A DNA stretch of 64,000 nt from Echria macrotheca (taxonomy: Eukaryota > Ascomycota > Sordariomycetes > Sordariales > Schizotheciaceae): assembly GCA_030411725.1 (NCBI GenBank), contig MU839827.1:3541027-3605026 (forward strand). The letters run 5' to 3'. A model generated the notes under the pieces. The model was not told the origin of the DNA and did no database searches. It saw only the letters and a program-made list of their open reading frames with translations. Shown piece after piece: positions 44,728 through 57,803 of the stretch. A program made the position numbers and the translations under genes. Numbering within the stretch: the first letter of the stretch is position 1; the number at the start of each line of letters is the position of its first letter.

Positions 44728-46440
44728 CAGTGACTTCACCAAAAAATGCTGCGTTGCTGGTCTTGTGGTTAGCTGGGTGGTGGGAGCTGCCTCTCTTGTT
44801 ACCGGGACGGTCTACCTCGTTCTCGCTGAGACCAGCCCTGTATCCCCTGTATCTTCTCCTCATGTCGATCTCTCGCACACGTGGAGAGAAGTCCTCCCCC
44901 TGGTTCTCAACGTTGTGGGTATGTCTTCTCACGTGCCGACAACTTCCGTGGTGTCGTCCTTAACCAAGAGCTCTGCACAGTGACGGTGTTGAACGATTCC
45001 ATGGGCTATATTCATACCTGTACGCTTCGGTGGTCGCTGCAAAGAGAGGGAAAGCTCGAGTTCAACTCCAACCTGCGACTCCTGACGGCTTCACGGGACA
45101 GTCGACCTAACGGGATGCTGGCCAATTTGACGCACATATTCGGCATCGTCCTCTCGTATGGATCAACTTCTCTCATTTTTCTAAGCCTGAACCCCGACCT
45201 TGCACGCGTCTTGGGAAAGCCAAAGTCCGTTACGGACACGGTTACGTCGATGCATATCAACCCGGCCGCGCTCCTTACGCTTGGCCTCGGCATTCTCCTG
45301 CAAGCTATCATAGCAACATGGGCGATCAAGAAGACGCATATTCCTAGCTGGAGTTCGAATCCGCTTGACGTTGTCCGTGCCTGTGTTCATGACGAACAGT
45401 CAGGTCATAGGCTCGAGCCTCGTGTTGGTCGATGTATGATGGGTGTGGACTTGGCCAAGCAGGACGCTGAAGCTCGACGACCGGACCCTCGCCAGAAACC
45501 CATCTTCCGAGCGCACTCGCGGGTTCGGTACATTCTGTTTCTGCTCTGCGCGGTCCCGGTACTGAGTATGGTTTGGGGTGGGGTGGTGTTGGAATACATC
45601 AAGCAGGGGCAGAAAAATGGTGTTTTGGGGCGGTCCTGGGCACTCTTGCCAGTATTTACCGGCATGACAGATGCAAACTGCTCTGTCGACCATTGTACTG
45701 ACGGGACATCGGTGCTCAATGTTGGGTGGAGTGCTTCCAACGGGATGGCGGGCACCCTAGGGGGCGTTCTTGTGGTGGCGGCCTTTCAGTCGGCCGTGTC
45801 TCTGTCGCTGCACTGCGCAGAACTCATCGTCAACCTTTCCAGAGACGAGGAGATCTTTCGGGAGCTCATCGGACCACGGGGTACTAATGGACGCTACAAC
45901 TCGATCACCGCAGCCTTGAAATCCTGGCAGACACTGTTCTTGTTTGCTCTCAAGGCCGGCGTGCACTGGATCTTCGGTCTCGCCATCAACCTCCAATACC
46001 GGCTCGGCGTCAACATGTATCCGCCACAGGTCTTCTACCTCGCCGGCTTTGCCTTGCTCACTTTTGCGTTCGCCTTGTACCTCTCTCTCCGTCGGCCGCG
46101 CGGTTTCCTGCCGGCATCATACGGACACCTCCAAACCATGGCTGATATCATTGACGAGTGGGCCGACTCGGGCTGTATGTTCTGGGGCGAGAAGTTTGCA
46201 GGCGATGATGTTACGCCCGGCTACACTGGCACAAGCACAGGGCGCTTGAGGGAGCCGAGGGAAACACAGCTATACGGGGGGCCACAGGTGCCAATCATGT
46301 CATCGCCATATCTCCAGCCCCCGACAACCCAAAGTCAACGACACGCCAGTCACAACAGCCTCTTCAGCGATCTCTCGGGGTACTCAAGCGGCAGCAAGCA
46401 AAGCCAAGCCCCTCTCCTCTCGGGACATGTACATTACTAA
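44702..46440 (+). CDS. Fungal multi-spanning membrane protein of unknown function
   Basis: Model: exons 44702-44918 and 44981-46440 (intron 62 bp, GTATGT/ACAG, phase 1), 558 aa. About eight hydrophobic segments: two near the N-terminus (VAGLVVSWVVGAASLVTG; VLPLVLNVVVTVLNDSMGY), one pair around 125-180, and further helices at ~245, ~310, ~375 and ~410. The block HVDLSHTWREVLPL...GYIHTCTLRWSL followed by FNSNLRLLTASR belongs to a widespread Pezizomycotina protein family without known function. Several Asn and Cys residues lie in a probable lumenal loop (DANCSVDHCTDGTS). The C-terminal ~120 residues are Ser/Gln-rich. I recognise the family pattern but no function. Confidence 0.75.
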
Positions 46441-47015
46441 ATACCGGTCGGTGTACCGATGCGTACATCGCAGCTACCGAAAGTAGGTAGCGACGGAAGT
46501 CAGAGTAACCAAGGGCTGGGCTTGTGAGTACCTAGGTAGTTTGAGGAATATTTAAGATCCCTCAGGTAGCTCCGTCAGCTCGTAGAATAATCCCGTCCTT
46601 GTCCTCATTCCCAAGGATGCCAATTGTTGATGTTGTGGGGCGCCGAGGTCGAGGTTGCGGCGCGGGGCTGGCGCGCTGGGGCTAGCCTTGTGGCTTGTGG
46701 CTGAAACGCACGGCCACCTGGAATGCGGAGGCTGGGAACTGAGTGGAGCAGAGGCTTTTGATAGGCTGGCAAGCTGTCAAGTTTTCACCTCACGCTTTCA
46801 ATTTCTTCTTCTCCTCCTCACTGCCACTCCCATTCCCGCGAACCTCGACTGCGGCCCCGCGGTTTCCTTCGGTGAGCCGCCTCAGCCTGTCATCTCTCGA
46901 CTCTGCTTGCTCGCGGGTAAAGAAGTTCGTCTCCTCCCTGTTTTGAAGTCCTCCTGCTTCGCAAGATTGGGTGCACTTCGTTTTTGTTTGTCGTTACTCC
47001 TCCAACCACGCCGCC
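46441..47015. promoter_or_regulatory. Intergenic region / SCD6 promoter
   Basis: A 575-bp gap between two + strand genes, with palindromic TACCTAGGTA at 46529-46538 and a pyrimidine-rich leader before the SCD6 start. Confidence 0.45.
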
Positions 47016-49035
47016 ATGTCTGAATTTCTCGGGTTAGTGCCTCGCAGGACAACACAGCCTCCGTTATGTTGCCTATTGCTGACATCAATATCTTGCAGGT
47101 CGCGGATATCCCTCATATCGCGCAGTGATATTCGGTGCGCAGCTCCTCGCCTTCTCTTGCCCTTGGACTGTCGAGCTAACTATGTCATAGCTACGTCGGC
47201 ACGCTTCATCAAATCAACTCGGACGATTCCACTGTATCCCTCGAAAATGTTACGTCATTTGGCACCGAAGGTCGAAAGGGAAACCCCGACGAGGAGGTCC
47301 CACCCTCGGACCAAGTCTACGAGTATATCGTTTTCCGAGGCACCGATGTCAAGGACTTGAAGATCGAGGAGGCAGGACCGGTTGCCAAAGAAAAGCCTCC
47401 CGCAGTTCCTAATGACCCCGCCATTGTCGGAGTAAGTCCTTTTTTTCTACTATCTGCTCTCGCCGTCAAGACTGCCTGATGAAATATTCCGGATGTAAAT
47501 TCAAACTTTGTCTGAAAAGCGCAAAAAACAATGTTGATATTTCCGTTGCCTTCCTTCTGATCTGCAGTCATCTACACTTTCCACAAGCACGATCTCGTCT
47601 CGAGTCGACGCTGACAGCAGAATAGGCACGCCCTCGTCCTGGGAACATCGCTCCGGGACCGCCTGGCCCCAGCGGTCCTCCCGGGCATCCAGCCCATCAT
47701 GTACCGAATCCGCAGGTTGGTCCGCCTGTAGGCGCTCCTGGATTCGGCTACTATCCTCCGAATGTGCCTGGTTGGGGCAGGGCAGGTCCTCCAGGCCCGA
47801 ACCCCAATGATTTTGGTTGTCTCCCAGGACAATACCCTCCACCACAGTGGTATGGCGGTCAGCAGTTCCATCCTATGGGACAAGGTCCGTGGAATAACTA
47901 TCCATACCCGCCTGGCGTTGGCGGCCCTCCGGGCGCTCCCACTGGCCCCGGTCAAATAGGTCGCCAATCTGCGAATCAAACGCCAAACAACCAGTCTCAA
48001 CCACCGAAACCAGCTCCTATCGGCCCTGCGGCTGATCGAAAACCTAAGACACCAGCTCAACAACCTTTGGCGCAGCCTAATGTCCCGACTGAAGCGACCG
48101 CCCCGAGCCAACCTCCGAAGCCACCGGTTACCGCTGCGGCCCCCGCGCCGCCGGTCGAGTCGAAGCCTTCAGTTGCCGAGGTCAAGGCTACGACCGCGTC
48201 GCTTACTGGAACAACCGTCGCTGGTACTCAAGCCCCAGTCAAGACAATCCCGACAGGCCCCAAAGGCGGTCGCCCTGGGCAAATTTTTCCCGCGGTTCCT
48301 TTGCCTGCCGCTCTTACCGCCCGGGCTCCTCAACAAAGCGTCGCTTCCTCTTCCAGCCAAGCCGCTAATCAGAACTCTGCTGTCATTCATGACGCCACGC
48401 AAGCGGCGAAGGCCGCAGTAGCAGTGGCTATGGCGAAGTTGGAAGAATCCAATGCTATCTTGCAGCAATCCAACGGCGGTAACGCCGTTGATAACTTGAC
48501 GAAGAAGGTCAATGACATGAGAGTCAGCGCCGCCCGATCCGGCCAGCAGCCGAACCGAGGTGGTCGTGGCCGTGGTCCCCGTCCAGGGAAAGTGGAAGTG
48601 CCAGATTCCGATTTCGACTTTGCCTCGGCCAACGCAAAGTTCAACAAGCAGGATGTAGTCAAGGAAGCCATCGCCGGATCTCCTCTCGGAGAGACAACCA
48701 ATCCTGGATCCAGCACACCGGAAATGGCGCTCGAAGCCGTGGCGACTGGAGCCCCCCCTGCTTACAACAAGGCGAGGTCATTCTTCGATAATATATCTAG
48801 TGAGGCCAAAGACAGAGCCGAGAACGGGCAGAAGCCAGGTGGCCGAGAGTGGCGCGGCGAAGAGCAGCGCAAGAACATGGAAACTTTTGGTCAAGGCAGC
48901 GTCGATGGCGCGTACCGCGGATATCGTGGTAGAGGACGCGGTCGTGGCGGACGGGGCCGAGGCTACCGTGGCGGTCGCGGCAATAATGCAAGTGGTGGAT
49001 TCTACCCCCGAGACGGACAGACGACGAATCAGTGA
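47016..49035 (+). CDS. SCD6: LSM14/Scd6-type mRNA decapping activator and translational repressor
   Basis: A P-body protein that binds mRNA and eIF4G and recruits the DHH1/DCP machinery. Model: exons 47016-47032 (17 nt), 47099-47134 (36 nt), 47191-47431 and 47626-49035, frames agreeing; 567 aa. The LSm domain is residues 1-85: SEFLGSRISLISRSDIRYVG, TLHQINSDDSTVSLENV and EYIVFRG. A Pro/Gly-rich linker follows. The FDF box is near 415-440 (SDFDFASANAKFNKQDV), then an FFD-type motif (YNKARSFFDNISSEAKDR), a TFG-like block (ENMETFG-type NMETFGQGSVDGAYRG) and an RGG tail (RGRGRGGRGRGYRGGRG). Intron 3 is 194 bp; its acceptor AATAG follows a branch CTGAC. Confidence 0.9.
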
Positions 49036-50399
49036 TGTTTGCGACTTCCACACCTCCTTCGATTCGATAGGCGCAAGCTCTGCATACTGTACCACTATTA
49101 CTGAATACCTCTGGGGTTTTTAAGGGGCGGCGCATTTTCTTTTCGGTTGCGGGTCTAAGGTTTACTGCCATGGGGTTGGGCAGGATCTTTTTCACGGGGA
49201 TGGATGATGACATGAAATGGGAAAATACGGAACGGGCAACGGATATCTCGATATGGAAACCTGGGGTTTTTTCAACACCTAGGATCGTTGCGCAGTGGGC
49301 TATGCAAGCCCTTGCCTGAAGCCGGACGGGCTGTGCAAATGGGAAACTACCGGGCTACTGGATAGGTGCAATATTGGCATCGGCAGTCTAGAACTAGTCT
49401 AAGTTTCGACGCGACATGACGATGTCATGGGCACATGTATGAGTTGGAAGTAGCATGTATGGGTGGCAGCCTGAGAGCTCATGGAGCCTCGTATGCGGCA
49501 CGCGCCAGAGCCGTTCAACATAAAAACAATAAATATTTTCTCCCTCTGGGAGAACAATACCGCTGGTTCCTGTGTGTGTGTGGATATATGTCTTGCTTTG
49601 TATATGGAGTGACACGGTTGATTGCCTTGAACATACCCATGATGACAACTGGATGAGGCCATTAGACTCGGATGGCTTGTAGAAGCGCACCTTGACACAC
49701 ACGGCATTGACACCCGACCGTGCAGACTAGTCACTTGCAAGACAGTCACCGAGAGCACTATCAAGACAGACACAATGGCAAAAGAATAAAGTGTGTTACC
49801 TATCTAACACCCTCCTGGAACTACGCTCTCGCTCTCACTTGCGCTGACTCTCACGCGCTCCAAGTGTATCCGCTCTCCGCTCTAGGTATTGTGCAATACC
49901 AACCAAACCTCACGAGTCCATCTCCATCGCCATCACTCTCTCGCAATGTGCCTCATTCCTTCCTTGGTTCAAGAGCATCCCTTCTAAATCCTTCCTCCAT
50001 TTCTTTTCCACACTCCCCATCCTCCATTCCCCTTTCTTCAAATTTCCTCCTGGAGTGAGAGAGGAAAAAAACAGATAATAGTATCTCGTGATGCGAAGCA
50101 GAAAGTGAAGAAGAAAAGATTAGCCCTGCTCCCAAGGTTCGACACATACGGAGATGGATGAGCGCGGAAAGATAAAAAGCAATAAAGGGAATAAAACTTG
50201 GCGGTTTTGCAAAGTCAAAGTAAAACGTGAGTATTTCTCGAAACGCCGGAAAAGATTTTGATCAAAACCCAGGAGTAAAAAACCGCCGTTGTGCAGAACA
50301 AAGTGGTATAGACACAAATGCACAAAATGGCATGAGAACAGCAGAAGGGTATCGTCGTCTCGGGACTTAGGCGTTATTTTCGTCGACAGCGCAGCATCC
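49036..50399. other. Intergenic region between convergent SCD6 and DENN genes
   Basis: A 1.36-kb stretch 3' of both genes. Only short ORFs without motifs; no gene seen. Confidence 0.55.
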
Positions 50400-53263
50400 C
50401 TAGCGAGAGCTGCCGAGAGCGCTGATCCGAGCACCCGAGGGCCTGTGAATCAGGCTCTCGGCGTGCTTTCCAACGACGACACCGGGCTCCTGCGGGATGG
50501 GGTTGGTTTCGTTTTCGCTGCGGTCGCCAGCGAGATCGTCCTCATCGTCCTCGACGATCTTGGTGGGGATGTCATGTCCAACGATATAGTGTTGGGAGGT
50601 GCGCTCAGGGGTCGTGGCCGTGCTAGCGATCGACATGCTAGTGCTGCTGCGGTTGGGAATGAGATCCGGTGTGGGTGGGATGCTAGAGGCCCGGCCGCTA
50701 CTAGGTCGGAGAAGGCTGTTATCGTCTCCGGCCTCGGACGTTGCCGCCGAGTGCCCGTCGTCGCTGGGGGTGACGGAGAGATTACTCCCCCGGCGGCTTT
50801 TCGGAGCTGTGCGAGAATGCGGACGTTCGGGAGTCCCTAGCGACCCAAGCTCAGCATCCTGGGCGAGCTGCAGACCTTCAACAGCAGCCTGGCACTGTTC
50901 TGCAATATTGCGGATAATGTGAGCGATGGCGTCTGTCTTGTCCTTGAGGTGACGGTCAGCCACATCGATAAAGGCCTGGGTGGAGATGCGCCGGTGTGCG
51001 CGGGCGAGAGTCTTCTGAAATCGGGTCTCGGTCTCCTCGGGTGTGCCTACGAAATTGTTAGCGCGGCTTATCCAAAGTGTCAGCAATAAAACGTACCCTC
51101 AACATTTTGCACTTCTTGCTCCTCTACAGCCTGATAGCCCGCCTCGATTTCGGCAGCAAGCTCTTCGGGTGAGGTCAAAGACTTCACCAAGTGCTCCATG
51201 TGATGATGCTGGCCAGAAATCAAGCTGCGCAGGTGAAGCACAACGCGGCGTGCCTCGTCCCGCTGTCGCAGAATCGTGACGTTGGTGTGCTGAAGAGCCG
51301 TGAGCTCCTTCTTGTTCCTCTTGCGCTCCCTCTCCAGCTCCTCGGCAATCTCCTGCTGAAGCACAAGAGCCTCAAGGGCGTCATCACGCTGCTTCTCGGT
51401 ACCAGCAAGGCGGACCGAAAGACGAGCGTTATCGTCCTTCTGCTGATCGATGAGACCGCCAAGACGGCGATTCTCCCGCTTGTGGTTCTCGATCTTGACC
51501 TTGAGATCCTGAGTCTCTTTCGTAAGGGTCTCGGCAAATGCCTGGAACTTGAGGAACTGTTGCTTCCAGCTTTCGAGCTCTTCGACGAGGTAGTTGTTCC
51601 TCTTGGTAACCTTTGCGAGCTCGGTCTCCATCCTCCCCTTAAGGTTGATAAAGTCTTGCCAGGCCTCCAACGCGTCACGGGAGTACTGGTTCCGCTCACG
51701 GACAATCTCGTTGAGATGCCTCATAGAGACCTTGGTCATCAAGGGCTTCTTAACGGACCCGCCAAAGACAGCCTTGAGACCGCTGTTGCGACCCATCTTC
51801 TCGCACACGTGGTCCATGACAGCCATGACGGCATCTTGGTTCCACCACTCGGGATCCTGGATCGACTCAACCTCGCCGCGCATGACGATGATCTGGCCAG
51901 CAGGGACCAGCTTTCCACCTCCATATGCAGATCGGAGGTGCTGAGGCACACCAGAAGGTGTGACATCGCCATTCAGGGCCTGGGTCATCCGCGTCACGAA
52001 CTTGTTGCGCTGGGTAGGGTTGAGAGCCGTGGGCGGGCTCGATGTCAGGACAAAATTCCGGTCGAGGTCGACAACCAAGGCATCGGTGGGAGCCGTGAAG
52101 AGGGTCCTGCACTCGGCCGTGATACCGAGAATGTAGGGGCCAGGCTCCTGGACAAGCTCCTTGGCATGTCTGGCATGCACGACCGGAACGTACAAGCCGC
52201 TCCACTCATAAACCCGGACGCAATACCTCACGGTTTCGGCAGCCATGGTCAGCATGGCGGGGTAGTGACTGACGAAGATGATGCGGCGTGTTGGCGAAAT
52301 GGCAGCTTCAATGACACCGACAATGTTAGGGATCGATAAACAGCAGAACAGCGGCCACATGGCAAAGTTCTGGAAGCCAGTTGGCGAGGAAGGGAACTGG
52401 TAGCAGAGAGCATAGTCCTTCATATCGATCCGGACCAGATCGTTAAGGCGGGGAGCCGGGAAGCTGAGGATACGCGAGACCTCCTCGGCATGGAAGAGGT
52501 TAGTAGCCTTGTTCCAGTGGATCCACATGCCACGAAGATAATCGCCGAGCAGGTTGTATAGCGGATACCGGGAGAGAAACGACAAGCAGTAGGGGATCCA
52601 GTACTGCTCATCAGCATTGTCGTAGAAGTCGGGCTCGGTCCTCTTCCTCAGCTCCCGGATGGTCTCGGCACGCTTCTCGTCAGCCCGCGACCAGACGCGC
52701 AGACAGATGCCGTAAAGCGTATGAGACGAATCTTGCTGGAGAACGAAAGCATGGTGGACGCAGTGAGGTTGGCTACGTCCAGTGCAGATTTCCACATCAT
52801 GTGGGAAGCACGCCTGTCAAATGTTAGCGTCCGCCCACGCGAAGAGACAGGTGGATGCCATGCGGCACCTTACCCTCATAGCGGCATGCAAGGCCCTCGC
52901 GATCTCGTTGTCCTGCTCCAGCCTCGGGCTGCTTCCCAAAATCTCGGGCAGCCAGAATTGGCCAACGGCACCCTTCATGTGGCCAATCTTCCCCTGAGCT
53001 GGCGCCGGAGCCTTCACCCACTGCGAAGGCTCGCGGCCCACGCCACAGACCATGTACGCATGTGTAAGAGTCTTTGGCGTCCTCTGTTGGGGCTTCATGG
53101 CAAGTGTCGAGGGAATTGGTTGCGTGATGCGAGAGTGGAGCGAGGACGTTCGGCTGGGAATGATCAGGTTGCTGTCGGCCTGGTCGCGAGTGCCAGGACG
53201 ACCCTCCCGATCACCGGTCCGTGGCCGTTGGAAGGACGAGTGTGCGTTCAACGACGGCGCCAT
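50400..53263 (-). CDS. DENN-domain protein with long coiled coil (probable Rab GEF)
   Basis: DENN proteins exchange nucleotide on Rab GTPases in membrane traffic. Model on the - strand: exons 53263-52874, 52813-51097 and 51046-50400 (introns 60 and 50 bp), 917 aa. The uDENN-like part is around 65-130 and continues to HAFVLQQDSSHTLYGICLRVWSR. The cDENN core is about 210-350 (ALCYQFPSSPTGFQNFAMWPLF, CLSIPNIVGVIEAAISPTRRIIFVSHYPAML, then YVPVVHARHAKELVQEPGPYILGI, DALVVDLDRNFV). A dDENN-like helical part follows. Residues ~490-670 form a long coiled coil, and the C-terminus is Ser/Pro-rich. The start ATG at 53263 (MAPSLNAHSSFQRP) is chosen; an upstream in-frame ATG exists at 53398. Confidence 0.85.
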
Positions 53264-56200
53264 GTTGTCGTATGCAAGCTGTTTTGCTTCGCAGAAAGTT
53301 TCGACGGTTTTAGCTTGAAAAACGGCGGCGGTCCACCTGTTGGAGTCTGGAGAATTTGTGGAAGCTAAAGCAACGGCCCCACGGGAAGCTTGCGGCAACG
53401 ACAGTTAAACCGGACTCCGTGGTTTGTCGTGCAGGACTCGAGAGCACGCCAGCGCCTGTCAGTGTCGAATGGCTCCGAGACAGGAGCTTAGTGCGAGAAG
53501 GAACGCGCCGCGTTGAGGCAATCGGCGAGTTTGAAGGTGAACTAGAGGGTCAGGGCCGAGCTTGTCGTCTGTTTGAACGGACGGCGGCACCGACAAACTA
53601 GCCACCACAGACTACCGCTCAAGTTGCAGACTGCTGGGAAGTTCCTCGAAGAAAGAAAAGAAGAGGCCGCGAAGGAAACAAGGAGGCCCGTGGAGAACGG
53701 GAGGTCAAGCTTGCGGAGAGGAAGAGGAAGTGGAAAGAGGGACCGGGCGCCTGAAAAGAAGGCGTGGGTCGGTGGGCGAGAGCTGGGACGACAAACGAAA
53801 GGGCACCACTCTCAGCGAAGGGATTCGCCGAAGCAGAGCACAGAGAGCGCGGCGTTGCAGGCAGGCTGCATGCGAAGGCCTGCACACTGCAGCCAAGCTG
53901 CAACGGGGGATTGGGAAATAAGGAGCTCACCAATGCCACTCCAGCACTGGCCATGCTGCAGCCAGGGGCTCCCGGCCAGGGGTCGGGCAGGGGCCGCGGG
54001 CCAAGGAGATAACCACTCATTTCAGCGGCCAAGTACCGCATACATCCTGTGCTGCCGATTGTCCGCTGTGCTCCAGCTGTTTCACCATCACGGCAGTGTA
54101 TTTGGTACTTGGTTTCGATGCTGTGTCCCCGCACTCCCCTGCTGCCTCTCCCCAGAAGGTCGTAGCTCGGACGAGTTGCGCTGCGGGAAAATCCAAAGTT
54201 TGGTCACTTTCAGAATTCATCCCGTCGATGTTGAAACGGCTGCCAGCCTTCATCAGTTCTGTTCGCTTCGTCTGATTCCACAGTGTTGCTGTGTTCCTGT
54301 GCTATATAGAGTATTCTCGGCTCACCAGTGACGGATATCGAGACAAGATGAGATGCAGTCAAACGGCCGGCGTTTGTTTGTTGCTGAGAATTCAAGCTCA
54401 GATGCCATCGTCACAAACCCCGGGCACTTGTGCTGGTGCCTTTGTGATGGGTTTATAAAAAAAAGGGGCTAGATCGTCGCGCAACCATGGTTTTGTGCAT
54501 TTCCACAACGCCACGGGCAAAGAAACATCCGTCTCGCGTCAACGAGAGCCAACGGGCCGGGTCGTAATGAAGGGGCCTGCTGCTTTCGCGTCGGTTACAA
54601 GTCTGTGGTCTTGCCCGGGGTGTCTCTCGATTCAAGAGTTGCTGGCTTGTCGGCTACCACAGCAGCTGTGAGCATCACAACTGCCCGAGTTGTGACCTCG
54701 TCAACCGGCTTCCAGCTAGAACCCCTGCAGCCAAGTCGAGAACCACTCCCCACCGCGCGACAGGGCCGGCAGGCCTTCCTGATTCCGATTCAATGGCTCG
54801 AAGAGTGGATACATCCATATAAAGAGCAGCGCTGATAGAGGGGAAGAGAGAGTTGACTGTCAAAAAGGTGTTGCAACACAGACACTGCAAGCCATGTCGG
54901 CGGTCAATTGCCGAGAGCCCGGTGCTTGCAGGTGTCGAGGGCATCAGTGGCTTGCCTCGCGAGGACTGAAAATTCAGACGACTCTGGGAGGTGACATTGT
55001 GCTGGTGGCAAGCTGACTGACTTCAAGACTTTCCACTCAGGTCACGGAAGGTCGGAATCGTTGTGTTGGCGCACAAGCCCCCTCGGCCTGCGCGCTTTGA
55101 CCCGCCCTCGAGTTGCGTGATGCCATCCAGCAAGACTCGGCCCGCCTGTCTTTCCAAAATCCCGCTTTTCAAAGGAAAAGCGACAGATCTGGCCCTTTTC
55201 CGCTGCGGTGAGGTGAACTGTGGCAACTGGAACGATGTGTTTTCCAGCAGCTGTTCTTCCGCCTGTTTCGTTGATCTTGACCCCACCAGAACCGAAAGGA
55301 GTAGTCTCGTTGATCTCCCAAGTGTCCCGGTTTCGAGCGCAAGGGCAGAGAGCGATGCGAGCTTGTTTGGTGGGCTGGTTCGGCCATTGATCCACGAAAC
55401 GGCATCGCTTTGCATTACCGCGCGTCCAAGCAACAGTTGCGTTCCATCCAGAAGGCCGACGATCGACGACCAAAGCTGAAGGGTCGTGGTCCTGGCGCCG
55501 CTTGCGCGCCCACAACGAAAACGCGGGCGTTGGCGCGGATTGGTGCAATGTTTCGGTGGCATCTGTCACGTCGCATTTTGTCTTTTTTGAAAAAGCAAGC
55601 ACTGGCCGTTCAACGGGCGACAGTTAGCCATGAGGTAAAACTGACTTTCCGCTTCGGGTGAGATACAGCCATAGTTTGTTTGTGGGAGGCTTTGTGTGTA
55701 GCTTCCCCCTATCACCCCGCCTTTTGATTTTTCGAGGCATATCGCCGCCATCATTATAGGTGAGGGGCAACAGGGACCTAGGTTTGTTCTCTGGGTTTTG
55801 GCCGTCTCAGGGCCACACACCACAACCGTCTCAATATTACCCCCATTATAGCAGCAGGATCCCCGGTTTCGAGCTTGGCAGGGACCAATTGACATCACCC
55901 ATTCGGTCAAGACAATGAATTACTATCGGGAGGGAGCGCGGACGGGACGAGCCACCTTTTCTCCACTCGTCGTTTGCTCGGAAAGCTAGGGGTCTTCGAG
56001 CACCCAGAGCGGGCAAGAGCCCAGACGTCTGATTCAAACAGAACAGCACGGGAACAGCTCTTCCAAAGAAACTCTCAGCCGGCTTGCGCGGCGCGTCGAA
56101 TATCCAATATTTGCGCGGCTGGGATCGGGATCTGGAAGCTTCGCGCACTGATAAAGCCTCGCATCTGTCCCGCGTCGCTTGTTTCACGGCACGCATGCGA

Positions 56201-57331
56201 CCAGGATTTCATCGATCCGCGGCACACGCATCTCTGGGACAAACGGTGTCCAATGACCACTACCGGCAGTATCCTCTCGCGCGACCAAGACGCGGACGGA
56301 CCGTCATCCGTATAGCGGCCCATTGACCGCAGGATGGAATGCCCGGTCGGAAGGTTATCAGACCGCCTCCTGTCGGACTCGGCGATTCGACGGCGGCGGC
56401 GGCGGCGTGGGCGAGGGCAGCCAACGAACGGAAGGCGCCCGATTTGTTCGAGGGCCGGCGACACCCCTGGCTAAACCTCTTTGGTCCAACCAATCAGGAG
56501 GGCGGATGTTTATTCGGCACTCTCGGAAACGAGATGATCGATGACGGGCTTGGTCTTTGAAATATCGCAGTCGACTTCTCGTCAACAAGCCTGATGATAC
56601 TCTAGCTGCGGTGTAGATATCCATATTCGAAGACTTAGCCCCCTAGGAATTTCCTTTAGGCGGTTTCCGTGAGTTGAAACATCCGCAGAAACACTTGAAG
56701 GATGTCTAAGAGGAGAGTTGCAAGAACTGAAGAAACTCAGTCAGAGGTGGCTGTAACGATATGGTAGGTATGGAATAAGGAAAACTACGGGCTTCCGTCC
56801 TACTCGGATTCTTTCAGAATGATAGGCAGTATACACGTCCACGCCTCATGGCACCTTGGGAAGACTCCGGTTCGTAACCGCACGAGACCTGCCGTCAAGA
56901 GAGGCGCACCCAACTCATACGTTTGTAGCATAGCGGTGCCTTATATCTATCTCGTCATATCGTCGTATCCCTTGGTAAATAAGTCGATATCAAGAGATGG
57001 CTGTCCATAGTTTCTTCAGTTGCCATGGACCATAGCTAGCACCCCTTCCTTTCTTATTCTGGTTGACGGAGTCTTATACCTATATGAGTCGTCCGCTGAG
57101 ACAATAGCAATGACTCAGTGATTCTGCGACATCCAGGATGTATTAACTTGCTCCCCAAGTCCCCCGATTAGTGTTCACTGCCTACTGCGCCATGTGTTAC
57201 ATAATAGGATCTAGGCCTGACTGCTCTCTTCTCCCCATTCATACTCTGGGCCCTTCAGCCCAGCAGACGAGCGGGAAGGCCAGGCGGACCCCATTGCCAG
57301 CCTGGTAGAGATTGGGCTTCCGCGAAAGTAA
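53264..57331. other. Gene-poor region
   Basis: About 4 kb upstream of the DENN gene. ORFs up to 252 codons (53573-54331 +) overlap others in all frames and are rich in Arg/Ser/Cys without motifs. I see no tRNA, repeat family or transposase remnant. The first part should carry the DENN promoter. Confidence 0.5.
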
Positions 57332-57803
57332 TCGTGGTTGAACCATTGGCTGGCGAACGAAGAGCTGCGCTGGAAGTACACCTACGCCCGGGCGGTAGAC
57401 CTGGCGGGTGAGACGGCCGCCGCGGAAGACACTTGCTAACGGGACTGACTATACGTGCCATGAGTCGTTTGGGGGGTGTCATTACGTGGGGGTAAGGGTT
57501 GAGTTGGTAGAGGCACGAGAGGAGGATGAGAAGTGTAGCCCGTTTGAGGACTTCTTTGCGTCCTTCCAGGCCCCTTGGAGGCAGGGAGGTGATGATGTGG
57601 ATACTTGGGAGGTGCGCCGATTTTGGTGGTCGATTGAGTTGAACTTTGGATATGAGGAGGCTATCAAAGACAAGGCGATTTCGTATGCGGTGCATTGGCA
57701 CTCGGGCGAGGCAGGTCTGTGTCAGGATAAAATTGCGGATGAGGATGACGAGGAAGATGGAGATGATGACGAATGGGACGATGACAGCGATGGTCATATA
57801 TAG
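57332..57803 (+). pseudogene. Possible decayed or unresolved gene, acidic C-terminus
   Basis: Two protein-like stretches lie close together on the + strand. The first (57335-57407) reads WLNHWLANEELRWKYTYARA and reaches a GTGAG donor-like site at 57408. The second (about 57465-57803) reads ECHYVGVRVELVEARE-type sequence, then RRFWWSIELNFGYEEAIKDK and ends in a long Asp/Glu run. A good branch point (GCTAAC) lies between them, but the AG after it does not join the frames, and a TAA stands just before the first stretch. It may be a broken gene or one whose splicing I failed to resolve. No function is recognised. The complementary 208-codon ORF on the - strand is taken as a shadow. Confidence 0.3.

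Noticed and set aside
53573..54331. 252-codon ORF on the + strand
   Set aside because: Arg/Cys-rich without motifs and overlapped in all frames; no support for coding.
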